From RBC038 sp041390625 (lineage in GTDB: Bacteria > Chloroflexota > Dehalococcoidia > UBA2979), in contig JAWKPM010000003.1 of the NCBI GenBank assembly GCA_041390625.1, positions 222,453 to 286,452 on the forward strand: DNA of 64,000 nucleotides, read 5' to 3'. The translations under genes were made by a program, and so were the position numbers. Position 1 is the first letter of the stretch. Every line of letters begins with the position of its first letter. This document shows, in pieces, positions 10,068 to 18,192 of the stretch. The notes beneath the pieces were generated by a model, which saw nothing but the letters and a program-made list of their open reading frames with translations, searched no databases and was not told where the DNA came from.

Positions 10068-11261
10068 CTAGAGGAACCGCGTCACGCGATCGAGGATGCG
10101 GTGCGAGACCTCGTACTTCGACATCAGCTCGAGGTCCTCGCGACCGCCGTCGCGATCGAGGAAGACCACGCGGTTCGTGTCGACGGCGAATCCGGCGTCG
10201 CTCGCCGAGACATCGTTCGCCACCACGAGGTGCGCGCCCTTCGCCGCGAGCTTGCGCGCCGCGTTGTCGACTAGGTCGTTCGTCTCCGCGGCGAATACCA
10301 CCTTCACGAAGTCACCGGTCACCTCCTTCGAGATGTCCGGGTTCTCGACGAGGGGAATCGAGAGCGTGCCGCCCTGGTCGGCGCGCTTGATCTTCTGTGC
10401 CGCCGCCTCGGCCGGGCGGTAGTCCGCCACTGCTGCCGCCATGATCAGCACGTCGCCGACCTTCATCTGCTCTGACACCGCCTCGAGCATCTCGAGGGCC
10501 GAGTTCACATGGATGACGCGCACGGAGCCCGGGTCAGGGAGCGGGGCCGTCGAGACGAGCGTTACCTCGGCGCCGCGGTCACGCGCTGCCTCGGCGAGGG
10601 CGTAGCCCTGCTTGCCGCTCGAGTGGTTCGAGACGTAGCGGACGGGGTCGATCGCCTCGCGCGTGCCGCCGGCGGTGATCACGACTCGGACACCCGCAAG
10701 GTCGCCGCGCTCACGACCGAGTCGAGCGCGCACGGCGTCCGCGATCGCCTCGGGCTCGGCCATACGCCCGGAGCCCGCGCGGCCCGAAGCGAGGCGCCCG
10801 GCCACGGGCCCGACGAACTCTACGCCTCGACCGACCAGCGTCAGACGGTTCGCCTGTGTCGCCTGGTGCTCCCACATCTGCGAGTCCATCGCAGGCGCCA
10901 CGAGGACGGGCGCGCGGGTCGCGAGCACCGTCAGCGCGAGGAAGTCGTCGGCCTGTCCTGTCGCCATGCGTGCGAGGACGTTCGCCGAGGCCGGCGCGAT
11001 GACCAGCAGGTCGGCGCGGCGTGCGAGCTCGACATGCGCCTCACCATCGCCATACGGGGCGAACATGTCGGTATAAGGCTCGCGGCCTGTCAGGCCTCGG
11101 AAGGTGAGCGGCGTGATGAACTCGGCCGCGGAGCGCGTGAGGATCGTGTCGAGGATCGCGCCGGCCTGCACGAGGCGGCTGGCGACCTCGCCCGCCTTGT
11201 AGGCCGCGATCGAGCCCGCGACGCCGAGGACGACGTTTCTGCCGGAAAGCGGCCCGCTCAC
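10068..11261 (-). CDS. coaBC: bifunctional phosphopantothenoylcysteine decarboxylase / phosphopantothenate-cysteine ligase
   Basis: Carries out two consecutive steps of coenzyme A synthesis. The N-terminal flavoprotein (CoaC) half begins with VVLGVAGSIAAYKAGEV and contains the PAMDSQMW block. The C-terminal CoaB half shows ITAGGTREAIDPVRYVSN and the KIKR lysine motif. Length 397 residues is typical. The GTG start at 11261 overlaps the coaX stop in GTGA, implying translational coupling; an upstream in-frame ATG inside coaX is a poorer choice. Confidence 0.95.
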   Translation of the reverse strand: MSGPLSGRNVVLGVAGSIAAYKAGEVASRLVQAGAILDTILTRSAAEFITPLTFRGLTGREPYTDMFAPYGDGEAHVELARRADLLVIAPASANVLARMATGQADDFLALTVLATRAPVLVAPAMDSQMWEHQATQANRLTLVGRGVEFVGPVAGRLASGRAGSGRMAEPEAIADAVRARLGRERGDLAGVRVVITAGGTREAIDPVRYVSNHSSGKQGYALAEAARDRGAEVTLVSTAPLPDPGSVRVIHVNSALEMLEAVSEQMKVGDVLIMAAAVADYRPAEAAAQKIKRADQGGTLSIPLVENPDISKEVTGDFVKVVFAAETNDLVDNAARKLAAKGAHLVVANDVSASDAGFAVDTNRVVFLDRDGGREDLELMSKYEVSHRILDRVTRFL

Positions 11262-12052
11262 GGCGCGACTCGATTCAGCTCGTGCACGATGCGCAGGCCC
11301 TCGAGGTTGAGGTCGGGCTCGATGTGGTCGATGCATCCCGCCTCGACGGCGATCCCCTCGGCGTAGCCGCCGGTCGCGATCACGGTGGCATCCTGCCCGA
11401 CCTCGTCCTGGAAGCGACGCACCATGCCGGCCACCATCTCGGCATAGCCGAAGTAGATGCCGGACTGCATCGAATGCACGGTGTTGCGCCCGATCGCGCC
11501 CTCGATGGGCGGTCGGGTGAGGCTGACGCGGTGCAACATCGCCGCACGCGTGAAGAGCGCCTGCGAGGCGATGCCGATCCCGGGCGCGATCGCGCCGCCG
11601 AGGTAGTCGCCCTCGCGGGAGATCGCGTCGAAGACGAGCGCCGTCCCGAGGTCCACGATGATGATCGGCGGGTCGTACTTCTCGAGGGCGGCGACCGCGT
11701 GCAGGATGCGGTCTGGGCCCACCTCACGCGGGTTGTCGTAGCGGACGCGCACGCCGGTCTTCACGCCCGTACCGACCACGAGCGGCTCGACGCCGAAGTA
11801 GCGACGGCAGACACGTTCGAAGGTCTGGACGAGGGGCGGCACCGTCGAGGACATGCACGCCGCCGCGATGTCCGTCGTCTCGATGCCCTCGGACCGGAGC
11901 AGCGACACCACGAGCATGGCGTACTCGTCGGCGAGGTTGTCCTGGTCGGTAGCAATGCGGAAGGTCGCACGCATCTCGCGGCCGGCGTAGACACCCAGCG
12001 CAATGCTGGTGTTGCCGACATCGATGGCCAGAAGGAGCTCCTGCTGGCTCAC
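11258..12052 (-). CDS. coaX: type III pantothenate kinase
   Basis: Phosphorylates pantothenate, the first step of CoA synthesis, and belongs to the ASKHA fold. DVGNTS (about 11-16) is the phosphate-binding loop; GPDRILHAVAA and DLGTALVFD are the other signature blocks. The Ala-Leu-Val in the last block replaces the more usual Ala-Thr-Thr/Ile. Type III kinases are feedback-insensitive and common in this kind of bacterium. It heads the coaX-coaBC unit, so kinase, ligase and decarboxylase are co-expressed. Confidence 0.93.
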   Translation of the reverse strand: MSQQELLLAIDVGNTSIALGVYAGREMRATFRIATDQDNLADEYAMLVVSLLRSEGIETTDIAAACMSSTVPPLVQTFERVCRRYFGVEPLVVGTGVKTGVRVRYDNPREVGPDRILHAVAALEKYDPPIIIVDLGTALVFDAISREGDYLGGAIAPGIGIASQALFTRAAMLHRVSLTRPPIEGAIGRNTVHSMQSGIYFGYAEMVAGMVRRFQDEVGQDATVIATGGYAEGIAVEAGCIDHIEPDLNLEGLRIVHELNRVAP

Positions 12053-12109
12053 GCGGACCCCTTCTCGATGCGCCTCGGTGTGGGCAGGCGGACGGCCGAC
12101 GGTCGCGCG

Positions 12110-12115
12110 ATTATA
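12110..12115 (-). promoter_or_regulatory. -10 element for coaX
   Basis: A perfect TATAAT on the minus strand, 57 nt upstream of the coaX start. No matching -35 hexamer is evident. Confidence 0.5.
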
Positions 12116-12311
12116 GCGACGGCGCCGAATTCCTTCGTCGGGCGAGACCCTGCGATGAATTCCGCGTTAACTCCACATAACAGCCTTGATCGGCCGGATC
12201 GGCCGGTGTTACAGTCCGGCCCGGCTCGGACACGCTCGCTTGCGGCGCGGGCGGATCCGGAATCAGTTTTGAGCCTGCGTCCCTCTGGGGAATCACGCCC
12301 GTTCTATTGTT

Positions 12312-12340
12312 CGTCAACAGACGATGATTGTTTGTTGACG
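12312..12340. promoter_or_regulatory. inverted repeat in the dnaA leader
   Basis: CGTCAACA (12312-12319) and TGTTGACG (12333-12340) form a perfect 8-bp inverted repeat with a 13-nt AT-rich spacer, 68 nt before the preferred dnaA start. It could be an operator for dnaA autoregulation or a leader hairpin. It does not match the DnaA-box consensus well. Confidence 0.5.
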
Positions 12341-12407
12341 GATGGTTGCGCCCTCTCGACAGCGGCGCCGGTGTGTGGTCTTCAGGGGTTCCCGGAAGGG
12401 CCACCCC

Positions 12408-13760
12408 TTGGATCGCGATCCCGGCACGCTCTGGCAGGATGCCCTTCGTCACCTGGCTCAACACGTGTCGCGCGCGAATTACACCACCTGGCTCGAGGGC
12501 ACCGAGGGCGTTCGGTTCGAGAACGACACCCTCGTCATCGGCACGCGCTCGGAGTTCGTCACGGAGTGGCTGCAGAAGCGGCTGCGGCCGCTGATCGTGC
12601 GCACGGTCACCGACCTCGCGGGCGAGCCCTGCGACATCGCGTTCGAGCCGCTGCGCTCGAGCGCGGATGCCCCGCTCGCCCTGCGATCGAGTGACGACGA
12701 CCGCGCCGACGATCGAGGCACGTGGCCGCGGCCTCGCCTTCGCGAGCGCTACACCTTCGACACCTTCGTGGTCGGTCCGGCGAACCGCCTCGCGGCGGCG
12801 GCGGCGCAGGGCGCAGCCGCGGCACCGGGGCGTCTCTACAACCCGCTCTTCCTCTACGGCGACGCGGGCCTCGGCAAGACTCACTTGCTCCACGCGATCG
12901 GACACGCCGCCCTCGAGCAGGGCCAGCGCGTCATCTACGTATCGGCCGAGCAGTTCACCAACCAGCTGATCACGGCGATCCAGCAGCGCACGCAGGAGGA
13001 TTTCCGGCAGCGCTACCGCTCCGCCGACGTCCTGCTCATCGATGACATCCAGTTCATCGCGGGCAAGGAGCAGACCCAGACCGAGTTCTTCCATACGTTC
13101 AATGAGCTGCACCAGGCCGGGCGCCAGATCGTGATCACGTCCGACAAGAGCCCGGCCCTGATGTCGCACCTGGAGGACCGTCTGCGCACCCGCTTCGAGT
13201 GGGGCATGATCGCGGACATCCAGCCTCCCGATATGGAGACCCGCGTCGCCATCCTGCGCTCCAAGGCACAGGAGCAGCGTGTCGAGGTCCCCGACAACGT
13301 GCTGCAGCTCATCGCGGCGCGGTTCACCAGCAACATCCGCAAGCTCGAGGGGTCGCTGACGCGCGTCCTCGCGTACTCGCGCCTGACGGGGGAGCCGCTG
13401 AGCGCCGAGCTCGTGCAGTCCGCGCTCGCCTCGCTCGAGCCGGCGGAGCCGCGACTGCCACCGTCGCCCGACCTCGTCATCGAGGTCGTGTGCCGCTACT
13501 TCGCGCTCGACCGCGACGCGCTGCTCTCGAAGAGCCGTGAGAAGCGCGTCGCCTACCCGCGGCAGCTCGCGATGTACCTCATGCGCGAGCTCGCTCACCG
13601 CTCGCTTGTCGAGATTGGTCAGGCCCTCGGTGGTCGCGACCACTCCACCGTGCACCACGGTTGGCGAAAGATGGAGCGCTCGCTCGCCATCGACCCGGAA
13701 ACGAAGCGTGACGTCGCCAGCCTCCGCGAAATGATCGAGCAGTCCCGCCGCTCTGCCTGA
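12408..13760 (+). CDS. dnaA: chromosomal replication initiator protein DnaA
   Basis: AAA+ ATPase that binds DnaA boxes and opens the origin. The N-terminal domain (LWQDALRHLAQ) is followed by Walker A GDAGLGKTHLL, Walker B LLIDDIQFIAGK, the sensor motifs, and the C-terminal helix-turn-helix with DHSTVHHGWRKM. I prefer the TTG at 12408, with GGAAGGG 7 nt upstream, giving 450 residues; an in-frame ATG at 12342 has only a weak site. Neighbours are coaX and obgE rather than dnaN/recF, so the classic origin operon is broken up here. Confidence 0.95.
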   Translation: MDRDPGTLWQDALRHLAQHVSRANYTTWLEGTEGVRFENDTLVIGTRSEFVTEWLQKRLRPLIVRTVTDLAGEPCDIAFEPLRSSADAPLALRSSDDDRADDRGTWPRPRLRERYTFDTFVVGPANRLAAAAAQGAAAAPGRLYNPLFLYGDAGLGKTHLLHAIGHAALEQGQRVIYVSAEQFTNQLITAIQQRTQEDFRQRYRSADVLLIDDIQFIAGKEQTQTEFFHTFNELHQAGRQIVITSDKSPALMSHLEDRLRTRFEWGMIADIQPPDMETRVAILRSKAQEQRVEVPDNVLQLIAARFTSNIRKLEGSLTRVLAYSRLTGEPLSAELVQSALASLEPAEPRLPPSPDLVIEVVCRYFALDRDALLSKSREKRVAYPRQLAMYLMRELAHRSLVEIGQALGGRDHSTVHHGWRKMERSLAIDPETKRDVASLREMIEQSRRSA

Positions 13761-14162
13761 CCTCGACTCTTCTTTTCGTAGGTCTCACCTGATCGATCGT
13801 CTGAGCCGATCTGAATACCACCACACATCGGATCAGCTGTGTTGTCGTTTCACCAGATGATCTGGCTTGTCTGCGGATAACCGGTCCTTTCCTGGGGGAA
13901 AACCAAGGGGTTGGTGGGTAACCTCGCGTTCTGGGCCCAGCCGAGTTGCCCACACTCCATCACCGTTTGGTTCATCGCCGCGATCTCCACGACTCGTTCC
14001 TCGACGGTCCGCCGGCCGTCCACAGTCGCGCTAGATTCAGCTCGGACTCGCACTCCACACCGTCCACACCACTACTGCTACTGCGAAGATCGGCTCGGTC
14101 GGGATCGGCATCGAGAGCCCTGTCGTGTGACGCTCATCCACCACTGTGCATACGCTATAGCC
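13761..14162. other. candidate replication origin (oriC) downstream of dnaA
   Basis: A 402-bp non-coding stretch with DnaA-box-like 9-mers: TGCGGATAA at 13872 (one mismatch to TGTGGATAA), TTGCCCACA at 13946, and CCGTCCACA at 14016 and 14060. There is also a 13-nt palindrome CCAGATGATCTGG at 13853-13865. Gene orientation changes from mostly minus to mostly plus around this point. Box matches are imperfect, so the assignment rests on the combination. Confidence 0.5.
14151..14156 (+). promoter_or_regulatory. -10 hexamer placing the obgE mRNA start at its ATG
   Basis: TACGCT followed by exactly 6 nt and then the ATG of obgE. There is no Shine-Dalgarno sequence, so the transcript is probably leaderless. 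Confidence 0.45.
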
Positions 14163-15446
14163 ATGATCGACGTCGTCGACCTCGAAGTGCGTGCCGGACG
14201 AGGCGGTGACGGTGCCGTCTCGTTTCGTCGCGAGAAGTTCGTCCCGAGGGGCGGACCCGACGGTGGCGACGGCGGCCGTGGTGGCGACGTGATCCTCGTG
14301 GCCGACCGATCAGTCTCGACGCTGCGCGAGTACCACGATGGTCGCGTGCGTGAGGCCTCGAACGGCGTGCCCGGCGGGCCCAATCGTCGGCGTGGGGCTT
14401 CGGGTGAGGCGATCCGACTGCGGGTGCCGATCGGGAGCGTCGTGCACCTCCTCGAGGAAGACGACGAGCGCCTCGAGGAGCCCCAGCTGCTGGCGGACCT
14501 GACCGAGGATGGGATGGCCGTCCTCGTGGCCCGCGGCGGCCGCGGCGGGTGGGGCAACAAGCGCTTCGCCACGCCGACGCGTCAGGCGCCGCACTTCGCT
14601 CAGTTCGGTCAGGACGGGCAACACCGCCTGCTGCGTGTCGATCTGAAGCTGCTCGCTGATGTCGGTCTCGTCGGGCTACCCAATGCCGGGAAGTCGACGC
14701 TCCTCCGCGCCTGGTCGGCGGCGACGCCGAAGATCGGTGCGTACCCATTCACCACGCTCGAGCCGGAGCTGGGTGTCGTGAGCGTCGGGTACGAGTCGTT
14801 CGTGGCTGCCGACATGCCGGGTCTCATCGAGGGCGCGAGCAGCGGCGCCGGCCTGGGCCATGAGTTCCTCCGTCACATCGAGCGGACGCGGGTGCTGGTG
14901 CACGTCCTCGACATGACACGCGAGGATCCGCTCGCCGATCGTGCGCTCATCGACGCGGAGCTCGAGGCGTTCGGCCACGGCCTCGCGGAGAAGCCACAGA
15001 TCGTGGCGCTGAACAAGATCGACCACCCCGACGCACGGGCGCAGATCGAGCTGCTGACCGAAGCCGGTCGCATCGACCCTGCGTGGGTGCCCATCTCCGG
15101 CGTCAGCGGCGAGGGCGTCGCCACGCTCGCGCAGCGGGCGTTCGCCGCCCTTGAGGAGGAGCGCCGGGGAGACTTCGTCGCGGAGAGCGAGGAGTTGCCG
15201 GTCCTGCGCCCGGAGCCGCGCCGCTCCCGCTTCGAGGTCACGACGGACGAGGATGGTGTGAGCCGCATCCACGGCGCGACGCCGGAGTGGTTCGCCCAGA
15301 CGCTCGACCTCGGCCAGGACGAGGCGCGCTGGGAGCTGCTCGACCGGCTGCGGCGCCTCGGTGTCGGACGCGCTCTGGCGAGGCAGGGTGTCGCTCCGGG
15401 CGACATCGTGCGCATCGGCGCCGTCGAGGTCGCCTGGGAGGGCTGA
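14163..15446 (+). CDS. obgE: GTPase ObgE/CgtA
   Basis: Ribosome-associated GTPase involved in 50S assembly and stress control. The glycine-rich Obg domain is at 1-158, the G domain starts with GLPNAGKST at 171-179 and includes DMPGL and ALNKID, and a C-terminal OCT domain follows. Length 427 residues fits the OCT-containing form. The ATG at 14163 fits the Obg domain start. It has no ribosome site but a -10 hexamer 6 nt upstream, so it may be leaderless. nadD follows after 2 nt. Confidence 0.95.
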   Translation: MIDVVDLEVRAGRGGDGAVSFRREKFVPRGGPDGGDGGRGGDVILVADRSVSTLREYHDGRVREASNGVPGGPNRRRGASGEAIRLRVPIGSVVHLLEEDDERLEEPQLLADLTEDGMAVLVARGGRGGWGNKRFATPTRQAPHFAQFGQDGQHRLLRVDLKLLADVGLVGLPNAGKSTLLRAWSAATPKIGAYPFTTLEPELGVVSVGYESFVAADMPGLIEGASSGAGLGHEFLRHIERTRVLVHVLDMTREDPLADRALIDAELEAFGHGLAEKPQIVALNKIDHPDARAQIELLTEAGRIDPAWVPISGVSGEGVATLAQRAFAALEEERRGDFVAESEELPVLRPEPRRSRFEVTTDEDGVSRIHGATPEWFAQTLDLGQDEARWELLDRLRRLGVGRALARQGVAPGDIVRIGAVEVAWEG

Positions 15447-15448
15447 GC

Positions 15449-16048
15449 GTGCGCAGAGGCGTCCTGGGCGGCACCTTCGACCCGCCGCACCTCGGGCACC
15501 TCGTGCTCGGCGCGGCGGCCCGCCGTGCGCTCGCCCTCGACCAGGTGCTCTTCGTGCCGGCCGGCGATCCGTATCGCAAGTCCGACCGACGCGTGACGCC
15601 GGCGGCCACCCGTCTGCGCCTGATCGAGGCCGCTGTCGCACCGCTGTCGTGGGCGCGGGTCTCACCCATCGAGGTGGATCGCGAGGGGCCCACATACTCG
15701 TGGCAGACGATGCTCGAGCTGGGGCGCGACGGCGGCGACTGGTGGTTCATCATGGGCCTTGACGCGCTCGTCGACCTGCCGAACTGGGACGACCCGGGAA
15801 AGCTGCCGGCGGTCAGTCGCCTCGGCGTCGCGTCGCGTCGGCCGTTGCCCGATCACGTGCCCGACGCCGTTCGTGACGTGGTCCCCGACATCGACGGTGT
15901 CGTCGACTACGTGGCGATGCCGCCGGTCGATCTCTCATCGACCGACCTGCGCGCGCGTGTCAGTGCGGGACTGAGCACTGAGATCCTCGTGCCGGAAGGG
16001 GTGCGGGAGATCATCGAGGCCGAACGCCTCTACGCGGGCGGTGTCTGA
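15449..16048 (+). CDS. nadD: nicotinate-nucleotide adenylyltransferase
   Basis: Adenylates nicotinate mononucleotide in NAD synthesis. The N-terminal GGTFDPPHLGH (7-17) carries the HxGH nucleotidyltransferase signature, and the C-terminal block DLSSTDLRARVSAG is the ISSTxIR equivalent. Length is 199 residues. The GTG start, 2 nt after the obgE stop and preceded by GGAGGG, indicates an obgE-nadD operon. Its 3' end overlaps the convergent methyltransferase gene by 19 nt. Confidence 0.93.
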   Translation: MRRGVLGGTFDPPHLGHLVLGAAARRALALDQVLFVPAGDPYRKSDRRVTPAATRLRLIEAAVAPLSWARVSPIEVDREGPTYSWQTMLELGRDGGDWWFIMGLDALVDLPNWDDPGKLPAVSRLGVASRRPLPDHVPDAVRDVVPDIDGVVDYVAMPPVDLSSTDLRARVSAGLSTEILVPEGVREIIEAERLYAGGV

Positions 16049-16767
16049 GCGTCCTGCCAGCCCTCGGGCGGCTTGCCCACCAGCACCGAGGCGCGCGGAA
16101 TCGGCGGCAGCAAGAACGGCCGCAGGCGGGCATTGCGGATGTATGGGAATCCGGTGAGCTCCGCCAGTGACATCAGGGCGCGGCTGCTGCGTAGTCGAGG
16201 CTTCCCGACGCCCGTCGAGACGACCCGTCGATTCCAGGCGTCGAGGCGCTCGTTCCCGCTGGGCGCGAACTCCCACAGGAGCGCGAGCCCGCCCGGCGCG
16301 AGGACGCGGTAGAGCTCGATGAAGAACGTGCGCAATTCGTCCTCGTCGAGGTGCTTGAGCAGGTAGCCCGAGAGCACGAGGTCGAACGACTCGGTCGCGA
16401 ACGGGAGAGTGGTCGCGAGGCCGCGTGTCAGGTCAAGGTCGGGTGAGCCGGCCGGCGCGTCGCTCCTCGCGAGGCGCAGCATCGACCTCGAGAAGTCGAG
16501 GCCGACAGGTGGCTTGTCGAACTGCACCTTCTGGTCGAGCAGCCGGAGCACCGTTCCACGTCCACATCCGATGTCGAGGACGCGCATCCAGGGCTCGAGC
16601 CGGAGATTCGCTTTCAGGTTGAAGACCGGGCCGTTGACCGCGAAGGCGCCGGCGCGGCCCATCAGCCAGCGCATGGCCGTCGACGACGCGCGTGGCGCGC
16701 CGAGCCAGCGGTCGTACTCGCTGAGGCGCGCTGCCTCGTTGGTCAGGGTCCTCGATGGTTCGCTCAC
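16030..16767 (-). CDS. class I SAM-dependent methyltransferase
   Basis: A roughly 245-residue Rossmann-type methyltransferase. Motif I is VLDIGCGRG, an acidic motif II equivalent (PVGLDFSRSML) follows, and post-motif LYRVLAPGGLALLWEF closes the fold (Methyltransf_11/25 type). A small-molecule substrate is likely but unknown. The GTG at 16767 is the best compromise start; the region upstream is translatable but does not look like a methyltransferase. It converges on nadD with a 19-nt overlap. Confidence 0.75.
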   Translation of the reverse strand: MSEPSRTLTNEAARLSEYDRWLGAPRASSTAMRWLMGRAGAFAVNGPVFNLKANLRLEPWMRVLDIGCGRGTVLRLLDQKVQFDKPPVGLDFSRSMLRLARSDAPAGSPDLDLTRGLATTLPFATESFDLVLSGYLLKHLDEDELRTFFIELYRVLAPGGLALLWEFAPSGNERLDAWNRRVVSTGVGKPRLRSSRALMSLAELTGFPYIRNARLRPFLLPPIPRASVLVGKPPEGWQDAQTPPA

Positions 16768-16798
16768 CGCGGCATCGTCGCAGGCGCGCGAGCCCCGC

Positions 16799-17089
16799 TC
16801 AATCGTCGCTGGTCGGGCGAGGGGCGGGAGGCAGGCCTCGAGGTGGCAGCCGACGTGCGGCATCGATGTCGGCCTCGAGCGAGTCCATCGATCGACCGAT
16901 CAGGGCGCGCGCATCATCGAGGCCGAGGTTGTAGAAGAGTGGCCCGAGCTCGTCGCGCACGAACTCGAAGATGAGCGTCGCGCCCAGCTCCCCGAGCGGC
17001 TCGTCGCGCTCGCGTTCGAAGTAGGCGCGGATGCGCGCGATCGCGTCGGCGCGCTCGTCGCGATCAATGTCGAACGGGCGCTCCGCCAC
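16799..17089 (-). CDS. DUF2164 family protein
   Basis: A 96-residue protein whose central part matches DUF2164: RDERADAIARIRAYFERERD followed by the ELGPLFYNLGLDDA block. Function unknown; these are small, helical, acidic cytoplasmic proteins. The GTG at 17089 lies 8 nt after the upstream gene's stop, so the two are probably co-transcribed. The tail is Pro/Arg-rich and not conserved in the family. Confidence 0.7.
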   Translation of the reverse strand: MAERPFDIDRDERADAIARIRAYFERERDEPLGELGATLIFEFVRDELGPLFYNLGLDDARALIGRSMDSLEADIDAARRLPPRGLPPAPRPTSDD

Positions 17090-17097
17090 CTCGAGGC

Positions 17098-17646
17098 TCA
17101 GCTCATCCGGCCGAGCGGGCCGAGCAGCGGACCGTGCTCGTGCATGGCCGGTCGCGGCGCGGAGGGCTCGTTGTGGCCAAGGTCGAAGGACAGCCGCACG
17201 CGGGCGTCCTTCGAGGCCGCCCAGTCGCACATCGCCGCCAGCTCGCGGAGACGAGGCGCCAGCGCCTCGTAGCCCTCGACGAGCTCGGCGAGGGCGGGGT
17301 CATCCGACTCGAGGGCGGTCGCGACGCCGCGGCAGTTCTCGGCCAGCTCGATGGCGGGCTGCCAGGCGCGCTCCAACTCGCGGCGGTCAGCCTCGTCCTC
17401 GATGTTGCGGTCGGCGTAGCGGAGAAGGGCGCGCAACTTCACCCTGTGCTTGCGTTCGATGTGGAGCGCGGCGCGCGCCAGTTCGTGCATCGCGCCGAAC
17501 TGCACGCTGAACGCCCACGAGGCGAAGAACAGCACGATGGTCGGGTCATCGAGGAAGTCGAGCGGGCAGGCCTCGTCGGTCTCGAACTCGACGAAGAAGC
17601 GCCGACCGCGGTCGGTCTGTGCCTCGATGCTGCCGATGCCGCTCAT
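17098..17646 (-). CDS. conserved-looking hypothetical protein
   Basis: A 182-residue soluble protein that I do not recognise. The first 40 residues look beta-rich (an FFVEFETDEA strand pair); the rest is helical with charged heptads and the stretch SWAFSVQFGAMHELARA. No signal peptide or membrane helix is visible. ATG with a GTGAGGT ribosome site. It precedes the DUF2164 gene by 8 nt, and the pair is likely one unit. Confidence 0.6.
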   Translation of the reverse strand: MSGIGSIEAQTDRGRRFFVEFETDEACPLDFLDDPTIVLFFASWAFSVQFGAMHELARAALHIERKHRVKLRALLRYADRNIEDEADRRELERAWQPAIELAENCRGVATALESDDPALAELVEGYEALAPRLRELAAMCDWAASKDARVRLSFDLGHNEPSAPRPAMHEHGPLLGPLGRMS

Positions 17647-17685
17647 GGGGACCTCACGTCGACAGGGTACCGGGCGAGCGCGAGA

Positions 17686-18093
17686 CTACTTCCACTCCCA
17701 GATGCGGGCGGTGACGTTGCCCTCGGCGTCGGTCTCGAACTCGCCGACACCAACGACCGAGTTCAGTCGAGCGAGTGGGCCATCGCCGCCGGCCTGGAAC
17801 GTGACGGCGAAGCGCAGCTGGATGGACATGCCCTCACCGACGGACCCGACGCCGCTGCCGCTGTAGATCGCGCCGCCGGCCTCGGTCATGAGGACGCCCT
17901 GACCCTCGGAGAACAGCTGGCCCGGTACGCGCTCGAAGGACACGATGGTCCCGATGTCGCTCGCCGCCGTACCGAGGACCGTGCCCGACAGCTCCCACGA
18001 GGTCTCGATCTTCACGTGGCGACCGTCCTCGCCCGGCAGGACGCGGTTCCCGGTCGTCTTGCCCGTCAGCTCACCGATCTGCTCGCCGAGCAT
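17686..18093 (-). CDS. conserved hypothetical beta-rich protein
   Basis: A 135-residue protein starting LGEQIGELTGKTTG and ending in VTARIWEWK. Alternating hydrophobic strands suggest a small beta barrel with ligand-like loops (SGSGVGSVGEGMSIQLR). I recall similar sequences annotated only as hypothetical in archaea and deep-branching bacteria, but I cannot name a family. The ATG at 18093 has a GGGGGA ribosome site. It lies 99 nt downstream of gyrB on the same strand. Confidence 0.6.
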   Translation of the reverse strand: MLGEQIGELTGKTTGNRVLPGEDGRHVKIETSWELSGTVLGTAASDIGTIVSFERVPGQLFSEGQGVLMTEAGGAIYSGSGVGSVGEGMSIQLRFAVTFQAGGDGPLARLNSVVGVGEFETDAEGNVTARIWEWK

Positions 18094-18192
18094 CGAATCC
18101 CCCTCGCATCGCATGCGACGACACAGGTCGCCGCTCGAGCGCCAGTATGCCGAGTCCGGAGGAGGAGGCGCGACCGCCACGCGATCGCACCT

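Larger units (their letters stand above)
12053..12407. other. divergent coaX/dnaA intergenic region
   Basis: A 355-bp gap without a convincing gene. It holds the coaX -10 element, a TATTGT -10-like hexamer at 12305-12310 on the plus strand, and the inverted repeat at 12312-12340. The part near 12160-12190 is locally AT-richer (TTAACTCCACATAA). Confidence 0.6.

Noticed and set aside
12111..13658. 515-codon minus-strand frame opposite dnaA
   Set aside because: Antisense of dnaA; no homology and it would abolish the origin region logic.
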